Below, piece by piece: positions 53,819-62,767 of a stretch of 64,000 bases of DNA; position 1 is the first letter of the stretch, and each line of letters starts with the position of its first letter. A program made the position numbers and the translations under genes. Source of the DNA: Massilia varians (GTDB taxonomy: Bacteria > Pseudomonadota > Gammaproteobacteria > Burkholderiales > Burkholderiaceae_D); NCBI RefSeq assembly GCF_027923905.1, contig NZ_AP026966.1, positions 3,163,001 through 3,227,000 of the forward strand, written 5' to 3'. The notes beneath the pieces are model-generated. The model did not search any database, was not told the DNA's origin, and saw only the letters and a program-made list of their open reading frames with translations.

Positions 53819-55573
53819 GCGCGCCTTGCCGCCCAGGCGGTGGGTCCAGGTGCTGCCTCCCACCCAGCCTCCGCCCTGCCCCATCGACCAGGCGGTATAG
53901 CGTTCTTCCTTCCCTTCACGCCGGATGTCGATGCGCAGCCAGGTCCATTCGCCCGGCGTGCCCACCACCGTGTTGCCGTAGCGCGGATAGCCGCGCGCCA
54001 CCGGCGCCAGTTCCTTGCCGAATTCCACCTGGCGCAGGCCGTCGTGGGCCAGTTCCACCAGCTTCACGTAGTTATCGTCGTCGCGCATCACGACCAGCCC
54101 GCCCTGCACCGGTTTGGCGCAGCAGTCGAGGGGCGCATCGAGCCGGATGCGCGCCAGGATCCGCAGGTCGCCCTCGGGCAAGGCTGTGCTCAGCAGCGCC
54201 GCGTTGTTGGTGTCTTCATGCAGGTCGGTCTGCCGGGTGGCCATGCGCAGGCCCGGATGCCCGGTGGACCAGCTGCCGGCGGCCTGTGGCCGGATCCAGC
54301 GCCAGCGCGCATCGAGGTGCGGCTGCGCGAAGCGCTCGCTCCAGAGTGGCGTCGCGGCCACGGTCGACGCCTTCGCTGGCGACGGCGCCGGCGCCGGGGC
54401 CGGGGCCGCGACGATGCTCGGCGCGCGCTGCGGGGTGTCCGACGGGCCCTGGCCGCGGTTGATCACCGGCCAGCCGTCCACCCAGTCGATGCGGTCGAGC
54501 AGCAGCGGACGGCGGGTCAGCTTGTCCTCGACGCTGAAATAGCCCTGGTGCCGGTCGACCGCATGGTAGAAGGTCCACCATTGGCCGGCGGCGTCCTGGA
54601 ACACGGTATTGTGGCCGGCGCCCACCCAGCGGTTGCCGTTCTGCGCCAGCACCGGCGTGCCGCCCACGCGCGCCGCCGCCATGTCATTGCCTTCACGGTC
54701 GAGGAAAGGCCCTTCGGGACTGGTGGCGCGTCCGACGAACAGGGCGTAGCCGGTCAGCGGCCCGCGGCAGCAGTCGGTGCTCGAAGCGAACAGGTACCAG
54801 TACTTGCCGGCCTTGACCACCTCCGCGCCCTCGTAGCGGTTGGCCGCGCCGATCCGCACCGGGTCGCCCTCGACCCGCAGGCCGTCCTTCGACAGGCGCT
54901 GCACGAACAGGCCGCCGCCATAGCTGCCGTAGTACAGGAAACGGTCGCCCTGTTCGTCCTCGACCACGTCGGGGTCGAAGGTCCAGTGGAAGTTGCAGCC
55001 CGCGCCGGCACGGCGCGGCGGCACCACCAGCTGCTCGGCCGGGCGCCAGGGCCCGGCGGGCGAGGCGCTGGTGGCCACCGCGATCCCGCTGTCCGACGCG
55101 CAGCCTGGTTCCGGGCTGTGGCGGTCGGCCACGTCGGTGACCGTAAAGTACAGGTAATAGCTGCCGTTCTGGTAGACCGGCTCGGGCGCCCACAATCCCG
55201 AGGTCGGACCGGCCAGACCAGCCGGGCGCTGGTCGAAGGAATCGCGCACGAAATACCAGTTGACCAGGTCCACCGACCGGTAGACCGGCATCATCCGGAA
55301 CTTCCAGCCCTTGCCGTCGCGCTCCTTGTGGCTGACCGGGTCCATGGTGCAGTACATGTACCAGACCGTCGGGGTCGAGGTGCGGTCGCGCAGCAGGGAC
55401 GGGTCGGCGCAGCTTTCGGCCAGGCTGCCGTCGGCCAGGCGCAGCGGCAAGGGATTGGTATAGGTGGCGGCTCCAGCCGCCGCCGGGGCCAGCGCCCGTG
55501 CCGACGGCGGCGCGGCCAGCTGGGTCGCGGCGAGCAGCAGCATCCCTGCCCAGCCTGGAAAGGATCGTGTCAT
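53741..55573 (-). CDS. secreted GH43-family glycoside hydrolase with C-terminal beta-sandwich
   Basis: 610 residues. Signal peptide (about 1-29), GH43 five-bladed propeller (about 35-370) with acids in SCADPSLLRD, HWTFDPDVVEDEQG and NRYEGAEVVKAG, a Pro/Ala linker (about 395-425, PAPAPAPSPAK), and a C-terminal beta-sandwich (about 430-610) resembling the extra domain of GH43 arabinosidases and xylosidases. It probably trims plant arabinan or xylan outside the cell. The start is the ATG at 55573 after AAGGAGACC; the longer frame is unsupported. Confidence 0.9.
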   Translation of the reverse strand: MTRSFPGWAGMLLLAATQLAAPPSARALAPAAAGAATYTNPLPLRLADGSLAESCADPSLLRDRTSTPTVWYMYCTMDPVSHKERDGKGWKFRMMPVYRSVDLVNWYFVRDSFDQRPAGLAGPTSGLWAPEPVYQNGSYYLYFTVTDVADRHSPEPGCASDSGIAVATSASPAGPWRPAEQLVVPPRRAGAGCNFHWTFDPDVVEDEQGDRFLYYGSYGGGLFVQRLSKDGLRVEGDPVRIGAANRYEGAEVVKAGKYWYLFASSTDCCRGPLTGYALFVGRATSPEGPFLDREGNDMAAARVGGTPVLAQNGNRWVGAGHNTVFQDAAGQWWTFYHAVDRHQGYFSVEDKLTRRPLLLDRIDWVDGWPVINRGQGPSDTPQRAPSIVAAPAPAPAPSPAKASTVAATPLWSERFAQPHLDARWRWIRPQAAGSWSTGHPGLRMATRQTDLHEDTNNAALLSTALPEGDLRILARIRLDAPLDCCAKPVQGGLVVMRDDDNYVKLVELAHDGLRQVEFGKELAPVARGYPRYGNTVVGTPGEWTWLRIDIRREGKEERYTAWSMGQGGGWVGGSTWTHRLGGKARLGLVAMGGAGHAVTFAEVRVERLPP

Positions 55574-55614
55574 ACGGTCTCCTTGGTATGCGCCGAGCGC
55601 CGGCGAGTATGTTG

Positions 55615-55634
55615 TTGGCTGAAAATTAAGCCAA
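55615..55634. promoter_or_regulatory. dyad upstream of secreted GH43
   Basis: TTGGCTGAAAATTAAGCCAA: perfect 6-bp arms TTGGCT and AGCCAA around an 8-bp AT-rich centre, 41 bp before the GH43 ATG. Possible operator; not similar to the receptor operator at 47415. Confidence 0.4.
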
Positions 55635-55806
55635 AACAAGTGCCCAGCGGCGCACGTGTGGACACGGCGTCCGGCAGGACATTGCCGAATGTGCCATAGA
55701 TGAACGCCAAGCGTTGTAACAGCCTGATATTTTCGTTCAATTACGTTTTGTAGGACTATTGCCCGTGATCACTACCTGCTAGACTTCCCGAGCCGCATCC
55801 CATAGC

Positions 55807-55819
55807 GCAACTAAGTTGC
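55807..55819. promoter_or_regulatory. perfect palindrome upstream of the second TonB-dependent receptor
   Basis: GCAACTAAGTTGC, 6-bp arms around a central A, 66 bp before the receptor ATG. Unknown regulator. Confidence 0.4.
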
Positions 55820-55885
55820 CAGAATATAACAATAGGGCTGCGCGGCGGGATAATCCGCCAATAAGGAAACCAGGGGAAGTATTTC

Positions 55886-58150
55886 ATGAAAGTGAAGCAG
55901 GTCTGTCCAGCGCAGAAGCTGCTGGCCGTTGCAGTATCGGGCATCGCCTGGAGCCTGGGCTGTGCCCATGCCGTCCAGGCGCAGGAAGCCCCGGCCGTCC
56001 AGGCACACAACAACGCCGTGCCGGAAGTCGTGGTCACGGCCCAGCGTACCGCTTCCGCCGCCTCGCGCACGCCGGTGGCCATCAGCGTGCTGTCCGGCGA
56101 GCAGCTGCGCGAGCTCGGCGCCGACAACCCGGCAGCGTTGGGCGCGCGCCTGCCGAACGTGCACCTCGACCAGGCTTTCTCGGGCCTGCGCGTGACCATC
56201 CGCGGCATCAGCAACAACGACACCACCGACAAGGGCGACCCTTCGGCCGCCTTCATGCAGGACGGCGTGTATATCGCGCGCCCTGCCGGCCAGGCCGCCA
56301 ACTTCCTCGACGTCGAGCGCATCGAAGTGCTGCGCGGACCGCAGGGCACCCTGTACGGCCGCAACACCACCGCCGGCCTGGTCAACGTGATCTCGCATGC
56401 GCCGACGGCGCAGCTGGAAGGCCGCGTCGCTGTCGAAGCCGGCACCTACGGCAACCGCAAGCTCGAAGGCGTGGTCAACGTTCCGGTGAACCATGCCCTG
56501 GCGCTGCGCGCCGCCGTCAGCACCCGCAAGCAGGACCCGTTCCTGCGCAACGGCCAGGGCACGCGCTTCAAGCCCGGCATGGACCGCGACGACCGCGATG
56601 CGCGCCTGAGCGCCAGGCTGGCGATCGGCCGCGATGCCGCGCTGCTGCTGCGCTACGACCATAGCGAAGCGACCAACAACAATGACCGCTTCGTCCCGGA
56701 CACCAATTTCTACAGCGGCGTCGCCGCCGGCGCGCCGACATGGCGCGACACCTCGACCGACGAACGCCTGACCATGGGCTTCCGTCCGGTGAACATCGCT
56801 CCGGTGCAGGGCATGCAGGACCGCCGCGCGCGCGGCCTGTCGGCGGACCTGAGCTGGAACCTGGGCCCGGCCACCCTCTACTACCTCGGCTCGCACCGCG
56901 AACTCGACCAGCAGATGGTGAACAACTACTATTACCGGATCTCGCCGGCGATCGCGCTTGGCGTGATCAACAGCTACGATGGCGCCAACATCCAGGACTC
57001 GCACGAACTGCGCCTGGCCACCGGGGGCGGCGGGCCGCTCAGCGCCCAGGCCGGCCTGTATTACTTCAGCGAGCAATCCGATACCCGCTACGCCTTCCAG
57101 GGCCTGCGCCCGGTCGGCCTGCCGCCGTATTACGCCTTCCCGCTGGTGACCGAGGCCGCCAGCCGCGCCGTCTTCGGCCAGCTCACCTGGCGCGCGGCCG
57201 GGCGCCTGCAGCTGACCGCCGGGGCGCGCCGCACCCTCGACCACAAGTGGCGCGTGGGCTCGACCGATTTCCAGCAGGCCCCCAGCTTCAATCCGGCCAC
57301 CGACCGCCGCCTGCTGAACGCGGCCGACCTGTCGACCTCGCGCACGACCTGGCGCCTGGGCGCGCAGTTCGACCTGGCGCCTGCCAGCCTGGCCTACCTG
57401 AGCCTGGCGACCGGCTACAAGGCCGGCGCCTTCAACGACGGCTGCGTGGCCGGCACCTCCGCCCTCGGCATCCCCTGCCCCGCAGCCGCCGCGGTCACGC
57501 CCGAGTTCCTGTACTACCAGCCGGAAGAACTGCGTGCCTGGGAAGCCGGCCTGAAGTCGCGCCTCATGCAGGGCCGCTTGAGCGTGAATGCCGCCGTCTT
57601 CCACTACGACTACACCAATCTGCAGCTGACCGGCAATGCGATCGTCGCCGGCGCCCCGCGCCTTCTGACGCGCAATGCGGGCGCGGCGCGCAGCCGCGGC
57701 GTCGAACTCGATGGCGAATGGCGGGTCGGCAGCGGCGGCCGCCTCAACTACGGCCTGACCCTGCTCGACGCCCGCTACGTGACCTACATGGCAACGCCGA
57801 CCGTATCCTGGGCCGGACGCAAGCTGGACCGGGCGCCGAGCCAGGTGTTTACGCTCGGCTACCAGCAGCGCGTCCCGCTGGCCGGCGGCCAGCTCACCGG
57901 CGGCCTGTTCGCCCGCGCCAGCGGCGCCTACGTGCTGGCGGTCCCGAGCCAGCTCTTGAGCTACCGCGTGCCTTCGCATACGAGCACCGACGCCACGCTC
58001 GCGTGGGCGCCTGCGAAAGGCAGCTGGAGCGTGCTGGCGCGCGTGCGCAACATCGAGAACAAGGTGCGGCCGTCCGTCATCGACAGCTTCGGCATGACCA
58101 CGCCGACCGCGCCGCGCACCGCCGATCTGCGCCTCGACCTGCGTTTCTGA
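55886..58150 (+). CDS. TonB-dependent receptor
   Basis: 754 residues. Signal peptide to AVQAQ (about 33), plug domain (PEVVVTAQRTASAASRTPVAISVLSGEQLRELG, VTIRGISNND, VLRGPQGTLYGRNTTAGLVNVIS) and a C-terminal barrel ending in LRLDLRF. The plug with VLRGPQGTLYGRN belongs to the broad siderophore/vitamin/other-nutrient group rather than the glycan subgroup. The substrate is unclear. AGGGGAAG ribosome site. It is followed 57 bp on by sensory genes. Confidence 0.9.
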   Translation: MKVKQVCPAQKLLAVAVSGIAWSLGCAHAVQAQEAPAVQAHNNAVPEVVVTAQRTASAASRTPVAISVLSGEQLRELGADNPAALGARLPNVHLDQAFSGLRVTIRGISNNDTTDKGDPSAAFMQDGVYIARPAGQAANFLDVERIEVLRGPQGTLYGRNTTAGLVNVISHAPTAQLEGRVAVEAGTYGNRKLEGVVNVPVNHALALRAAVSTRKQDPFLRNGQGTRFKPGMDRDDRDARLSARLAIGRDAALLLRYDHSEATNNNDRFVPDTNFYSGVAAGAPTWRDTSTDERLTMGFRPVNIAPVQGMQDRRARGLSADLSWNLGPATLYYLGSHRELDQQMVNNYYYRISPAIALGVINSYDGANIQDSHELRLATGGGGPLSAQAGLYYFSEQSDTRYAFQGLRPVGLPPYYAFPLVTEAASRAVFGQLTWRAAGRLQLTAGARRTLDHKWRVGSTDFQQAPSFNPATDRRLLNAADLSTSRTTWRLGAQFDLAPASLAYLSLATGYKAGAFNDGCVAGTSALGIPCPAAAAVTPEFLYYQPEELRAWEAGLKSRLMQGRLSVNAAVFHYDYTNLQLTGNAIVAGAPRLLTRNAGAARSRGVELDGEWRVGSGGRLNYGLTLLDARYVTYMATPTVSWAGRKLDRAPSQVFTLGYQQRVPLAGGQLTGGLFARASGAYVLAVPSQLLSYRVPSHTSTDATLAWAPAKGSWSVLARVRNIENKVRPSVIDSFGMTTPTAPRTADLRLDLRF

Positions 58151-58207
58151 GGAAAGGCCCACACGCGTCCGGACTTTCTTTTTCGTGAACCATTTGCTGG
58201 AGCCTGA

Positions 58208-61200
58208 ATGACACGCGATGCTGCGCACCCGCTGCCCCCGACGCTGCGGGCCGCCATGAGCGAAGCGGCCGAACCGCTGCGCGCCGCGCCCGCGGCCTGG
58301 CGCCGCGTCATGCTCCTTGTCGTAACGGCCCTGCTGGCCCTGGCGCTGGTGCTGGCTTCCCAGGGCGTCCGGGCGGCGGCTGCCGGGCCGCTCGTGCTCG
58401 GGCCGCAGACGCGCAGCATCGATGCCTGGCCCGCCGTCACGGTGCTGGTCGACGAAGGTGGCAGGCTCGACGCCGCGGCCGCGCTGGCCCGCGCTGGCGG
58501 CTATGCGCCGCCCGACACCGCGCACGGCGTCCTGAAGCTGATCCAGGAGCCGCACTGGGTGCGCATCCCCTTGCGCGTCGCACCGGATGCGCCGCACGAC
58601 TGGGTGGTGCAGATCGACTTCGGCATCCTCGACCAGGTCGAGTTCTACCTGGAACACGGCGGCCGCCTGCGTAAACTTGCCAGCAGCGGACGCCGCCTGC
58701 TTGAGGACGGCGCGCTCAAGGGACGGGTGCCGGCCGTGGCGCTCAGGCTCGAGCCAGGGGCCGACTACACGCTGCTGGTGCGGGTGTTCGCCAGGGGGCC
58801 GCGCATTGCCCCGATCAGCATCATGCAGCCCGACGCCTACCAGCGCGCCGCGCTGGGCGAGCAGATGCTGCAGGGCCTGCTGCTCGGCATCGCCCTGTGC
58901 CTGGTCGCCTACAGCCTGGGCCAGTGCGTCGCCTTGCGCGAGCTGCTGTACGGCAAGTACGCCATGTACGTGGGTGGCCTCACCCTGTATGGCCTGGTCT
59001 GGTTCGGCCTCGGCGAGCAGTTCCTGTGGCGCGGCCACGAATGGTTCAGCAAGCACGTGATGGGACTGTCCTCGCAGATCGCCTCCGCCGGCGCCTACCT
59101 GTTCGTCGAGCAGATCCTGGCGCGCCCCGGGATGGACCGCCGCTTCAGCCGCATGATGAAGGGCGGCGCCGCCTTGTGCATCCTGGCCGGCCTGCTGTGG
59201 TGCCTGGGCCTGCTCGACCACCGCATCCTGATCGTGTTCACCATGACGGTCGGCGCCGCCCCGATGTTCCTCGGCCTGCCCGGCGCCTGGCGCCGCATGC
59301 GAAATGGCGACCGGATCGGCTTCTATTTCCTGTTCAGCTGGTTCTTCAGCGCCGGCGGCGCCGTGGTGCAGGCCCTCTTGAGCGCCGGTGTCGTGCCGGC
59401 GAACTTCTGGACCATGCACTCGCTGCAACTGGGCGTCACCATCGACATGCTGATGTTCATGCGCATGATCAGCCTGCGCAGCCAGGCGACCCGGCAGGCA
59501 TTGCAGCGCGCCGAAGCGGAAGCGCGCATGAAATCGGCGTTCCTGGCCAACATGAGCCACGAGATCCGGACCCCGATGAACGCCATCATCGGCATGAGCC
59601 GCCTGGCCCTGATGGGCGAGACGCCGCCCAGGCTGCGCAATTACCTGAGCAAGATCCTGGGCGCCGGCGAACACCTGCTGGGCGTGACCAACGACATCCT
59701 CGACCACGCCAGGATGGAAGCCGGCAAGCTGTCGATCGAGAAGCTGCCCTTCGACCTGAACGAGATGCTCGAGCACCTGGCGAGCGTCATCAGCGTCAAG
59801 AGCGACGCCAAGGGCGTGGAACTGGTCTTCCGGATCGGCGCCGGGGTGCCGGAGCAGCTGGTCGGCGACCCGCTGCGCCTGCGCCAGGTGCTGGTCAACC
59901 TGGCCGGCAACGCCGTCAAGTTCACCGAGCGCGGCGAGATCGTCGTGGCGGTCGCGCTGCTGGAGCGCCACGACACCGGCGTGACCCTTGAATTCTCGGT
60001 CACCGACACCGGCATCGGCATGAGCCCGGACCAGGTGGGGCGCCTGTTCCAGTCCTTCACCCAGGCCGACAGCTCGACCACCCGCAAGTACGGCGGCAGC
60101 GGCCTGGGCCTGTCGATCTCGCGCCAGCTGGTCGAGCTGATGGGCGGCCGCATCGACGCCGCCAGCACGCCGGGCGCCGGCAGCCGCTTCGCCTTCACGG
60201 TGCCGCTGGGGGTGCACGACAGCGCGGCCGCCGCCCTGCGCCGCGGCGGCTTGCAGAACGTGCGCGCCCTGGTGGCGGACGACAGCGCCACCGCGCGCGC
60301 CGCGCTGGCCGACATGCTCGACAGCCTCGGCGTGCGCGTCGACACCGTGGCCTCCGGGGAAGCCTGCCTGGCGGCGCTGGCGCGCGCCGCGCAGCTTGGC
60401 CAGCCGTATGACATAGTCCTGATCGACTACCTGATGCCGGGCCTGGACGGGGTCGCGACGATTCGCCGCATGCGCCAGGGCGTGCGCGATGGCGGCCGTC
60501 ATGTGCCGCCGGCCATCCTGATGGTCTCGGTGTGCACGCGCGACACCGTGCTGGGGCAGGAAGGCGAGCTGCCGGTCGATGCCTTCCTGCACAAGCCGGC
60601 CGGCCCGGCCCTGCTGTACCACAGCATGCTGCAGGCGCTGCGCCCGCAGCTGGCCGCGGCGGACGCGGACGCCATGGCCGCCGCAGGCATTGCCGCGCTG
60701 GCCGAGATCCCGCGCCTGGACGGGGCCCGCATCCTGCTGGCGGAGGACAATGCCGACAACCGCGAGGTGGCCCTGGATTTCATGGCCGCGGCGCGCATGC
60801 GGGTGGACGTCGCCTTCAACGGCGCGGACGCGGTGCGCATGGCCCTGGCGGGCGACTATGACCTGGTGCTGATGGACATCCAGATGCCCGGACTCGACGG
60901 CCTGGATGCGACCCGCGAGATCCGCAAGGACCCGCGCATGCGCGCGCTGCCGATCGTGGCGATGACTGCGCACGCCCTGCCGGGCGATCGCGCCAGGAGC
61001 CTGGCAGCCGGGATGAACGACCACGTCACCAAACCGATCGATCCCGACCTGCTGTTCTGCACCCTGCTCAAGTGGATCGATCCGGCGCGCCTGGCCGGCC
61101 GCCCCCTGCCGGACCGGGCAGCCGCGCAGGCCGGGAACGAAGCGTTCGAGGGCGCGGCGGCGCTGCCCGCCGTCCCCGGCCTGGACTGGCGCCAGGCGCT

Positions 61201-61774
61201 CGACAAGGTCGACGGCCAGCGCGGCCGCCTGGTAAAACGTGCCGCCAGCTTCGTGCGCGAATATGCCGAGGCCCCGCGCATGCTGCGTGAAGCGCTCGGC
61301 GCCGGCGACCACCAGGCCCTGGAGTCGCTCGCGCACAACCTGAAGTCGAGCGCCGCCTATGTCGGCGCCTTCGAGCTGGCATCCGCCGCCCACCGCCTCG
61401 AGCAGGACCTGCGCGGCGGCCAGGCCGAGCAGCTCGCGGCCCAGGTGCCGGGCCTGGTCGGCGCGGCCCAGACCGTGCTGGCGGCCCTGGCCGAGTTGGC
61501 CGATGCGGCGCAGCCGAGCCCGGGCATCCCAGCCGAACCGGGCGGACCGGCGCTGGGCGCTTTGGCGCTGCGCCTGCGGCTGCTGCTCGAGGCCGACGAC
61601 GCCCGCGCCGAGGACGCGCTGGGCGAATTCGAGGCACTGCTCGCGGGCCGCGGCCACGACGCCATCCTGGCCACGCTGCGGCGCGCGGTGCAAGACCTGG
61701 AATACGAGGCCGCCCTGGCGCCGCTGGCGCAACTGGTCGCCGGCCTCGCGCTGAACATGGAGGACGCGGCATGA
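58208..61774 (+). CDS. 7TMR-DISM hybrid histidine kinase with two receivers and Hpt
   Basis: 1188 residues: TM/signal (about 34-55), periplasmic 7TMR-DISMED2 beta-domain (about 60-205), seven-helix 7TMR-DISM domain (about 215-425), HisKA (FLANMSHEIRTPMNAIIGMS), HATPase (DTGIGMSPDQ, GGSGLGLSIS), two receivers (D in LIDYLMPGLDG and LMDIQMPGLDG) and a C-terminal Hpt with histidine in ESLAHNLKSSAAYVGA. A complete phosphorelay in one chain. The stop overlaps the next gene's start (ATGA). The same N-terminal layout is repeated in the gene at 62768, so the two are paralogues. Confidence 0.92.
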   Translation: MTRDAAHPLPPTLRAAMSEAAEPLRAAPAAWRRVMLLVVTALLALALVLASQGVRAAAAGPLVLGPQTRSIDAWPAVTVLVDEGGRLDAAAALARAGGYAPPDTAHGVLKLIQEPHWVRIPLRVAPDAPHDWVVQIDFGILDQVEFYLEHGGRLRKLASSGRRLLEDGALKGRVPAVALRLEPGADYTLLVRVFARGPRIAPISIMQPDAYQRAALGEQMLQGLLLGIALCLVAYSLGQCVALRELLYGKYAMYVGGLTLYGLVWFGLGEQFLWRGHEWFSKHVMGLSSQIASAGAYLFVEQILARPGMDRRFSRMMKGGAALCILAGLLWCLGLLDHRILIVFTMTVGAAPMFLGLPGAWRRMRNGDRIGFYFLFSWFFSAGGAVVQALLSAGVVPANFWTMHSLQLGVTIDMLMFMRMISLRSQATRQALQRAEAEARMKSAFLANMSHEIRTPMNAIIGMSRLALMGETPPRLRNYLSKILGAGEHLLGVTNDILDHARMEAGKLSIEKLPFDLNEMLEHLASVISVKSDAKGVELVFRIGAGVPEQLVGDPLRLRQVLVNLAGNAVKFTERGEIVVAVALLERHDTGVTLEFSVTDTGIGMSPDQVGRLFQSFTQADSSTTRKYGGSGLGLSISRQLVELMGGRIDAASTPGAGSRFAFTVPLGVHDSAAAALRRGGLQNVRALVADDSATARAALADMLDSLGVRVDTVASGEACLAALARAAQLGQPYDIVLIDYLMPGLDGVATIRRMRQGVRDGGRHVPPAILMVSVCTRDTVLGQEGELPVDAFLHKPAGPALLYHSMLQALRPQLAAADADAMAAAGIAALAEIPRLDGARILLAEDNADNREVALDFMAAARMRVDVAFNGADAVRMALAGDYDLVLMDIQMPGLDGLDATREIRKDPRMRALPIVAMTAHALPGDRARSLAAGMNDHVTKPIDPDLLFCTLLKWIDPARLAGRPLPDRAAAQAGNEAFEGAAALPAVPGLDWRQALDKVDGQRGRLVKRAASFVREYAEAPRMLREALGAGDHQALESLAHNLKSSAAYVGAFELASAAHRLEQDLRGGQAEQLAAQVPGLVGAAQTVLAALAELADAAQPSPGIPAEPGGPALGALALRLRLLLEADDARAEDALGEFEALLAGRGHDAILATLRRAVQDLEYEAALAPLAQLVAGLALNMEDAA

Positions 61775-62724
61775 ACGGTGTGGAGATGCAGAAGGTGCTG
61801 GTCGCCGACGACGACGCGATCAACCGCGACGTGCTGGGCGAACTCCTCAAGCCCGAGTACACCGTGCTGCTCGCGAAAAACGGCGCCCAGACCCTGGAGC
61901 GGGCCATGCGCCACCTGCCCGACCTGATCCTGCTCGACGTCCTGATGCCGGACATGGACGGCTACGAGGTGCTGCGCCGGCTGCGCGCCGACCCGCTCAC
62001 CGAGCACATCGCCGTGATCTTTATCTCCGGCCTGGACCGGCCGGAAGACGAAGCCAATGGCCTGAAGATGGGCGCCTCGGACTACATCACCAAGCCGTTC
62101 AACCAGACCGTGGTGATGGCGCGCGTGGCCCTGCACCTGGAGGTGGTGCGCCAGCGCCGCATGCTGGAGCGGCTCGCGAACATCGACGGCCTGACCGAAC
62201 TGGCCAACCGGCGCCGCTTCGACGAGGTCTTCGCGCTGGAATGGCAGCGCGCACGCAGGTCGGGCCGCCCGCTTTCACTGGCCCTGCTCGACGTCGACGC
62301 CTTCAAGCAGTACAACGACCGCTACGGGCACCCGGCGGGCGACCGCGCCCTGCGCGCGGTGGCGCGCCTGGCTGCCGCCGCGATGCGCCGGCCGGGCGAC
62401 CTGGCGGCGCGCTACGGCGGCGAGGAGCTGGTGCTGCTGCTGCCCGAGACCGGCGCGGCCGAGGCATGCGCGCTGGTGTCGCGGCTGCTGCTTGCCGTGG
62501 CCGGCCTGTCGATCGCCCACGAGGCTTCCGGCGTGGCGCCGGTGCTGACCGCCAGCGCCGGCGGCGCCACCCTGGAGCCTGGCGGCACCGAGACCGCTTC
62601 TAGGCTGTTCGACGCGGCCGACGCCGAGCTGTACCGGACCAAGCAGGCCGGCCGCAACCGCGTCGCCTGGCGCGAGAGCCGGTACGACAGTGCGGAGTAC
62701 GCGCACCCGCCCCACGCGCTGTAA
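61771..62724 (+). CDS. response regulator with diguanylate cyclase output
   Basis: 317 residues: receiver (about 7-120, DDD acidic pocket at 13-15, phospho-acceptor D56 in LILLDVLMPDMDG, K108) and GGDEF domain (about 135-300) with an active GGEEL at 216-220 and an inhibitory RxxD (R207-D210) five residues before it. It should receive phosphate from the upstream DISM kinase's Hpt and make c-di-GMP. Translationally coupled to that kinase by a 4-bp overlap. Confidence 0.94.
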   Translation: MNGVEMQKVLVADDDAINRDVLGELLKPEYTVLLAKNGAQTLERAMRHLPDLILLDVLMPDMDGYEVLRRLRADPLTEHIAVIFISGLDRPEDEANGLKMGASDYITKPFNQTVVMARVALHLEVVRQRRMLERLANIDGLTELANRRRFDEVFALEWQRARRSGRPLSLALLDVDAFKQYNDRYGHPAGDRALRAVARLAAAAMRRPGDLAARYGGEELVLLLPETGAAEACALVSRLLLAVAGLSIAHEASGVAPVLTASAGGATLEPGGTETASRLFDAADAELYRTKQAGRNRVAWRESRYDSAEYAHPPHAL

Positions 62725-62767
62725 GACCACCCTACCGACCTGCCCCACCCTTCGTCTCTTTACGTTT

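Larger units (their letters stand above)
55574..55885. other. 312-bp divergent gap between GH43 and second TonB-dependent receptor
   Basis: Holds two dyads described below (55615-55634 and 55807-55819) and an AT-richer middle. I see no small gene with a ribosome site. Confidence 0.6.

Noticed and set aside
55811..61732. Very long open frame (1973 codons) on the minus strand
   Set aside because: It runs antisense to the TonB-dependent receptor and the DISM kinase, both with intact domains. Its translation is Ala/Arg/Gln/His-rich with no motif, a GC-rich mirror frame.
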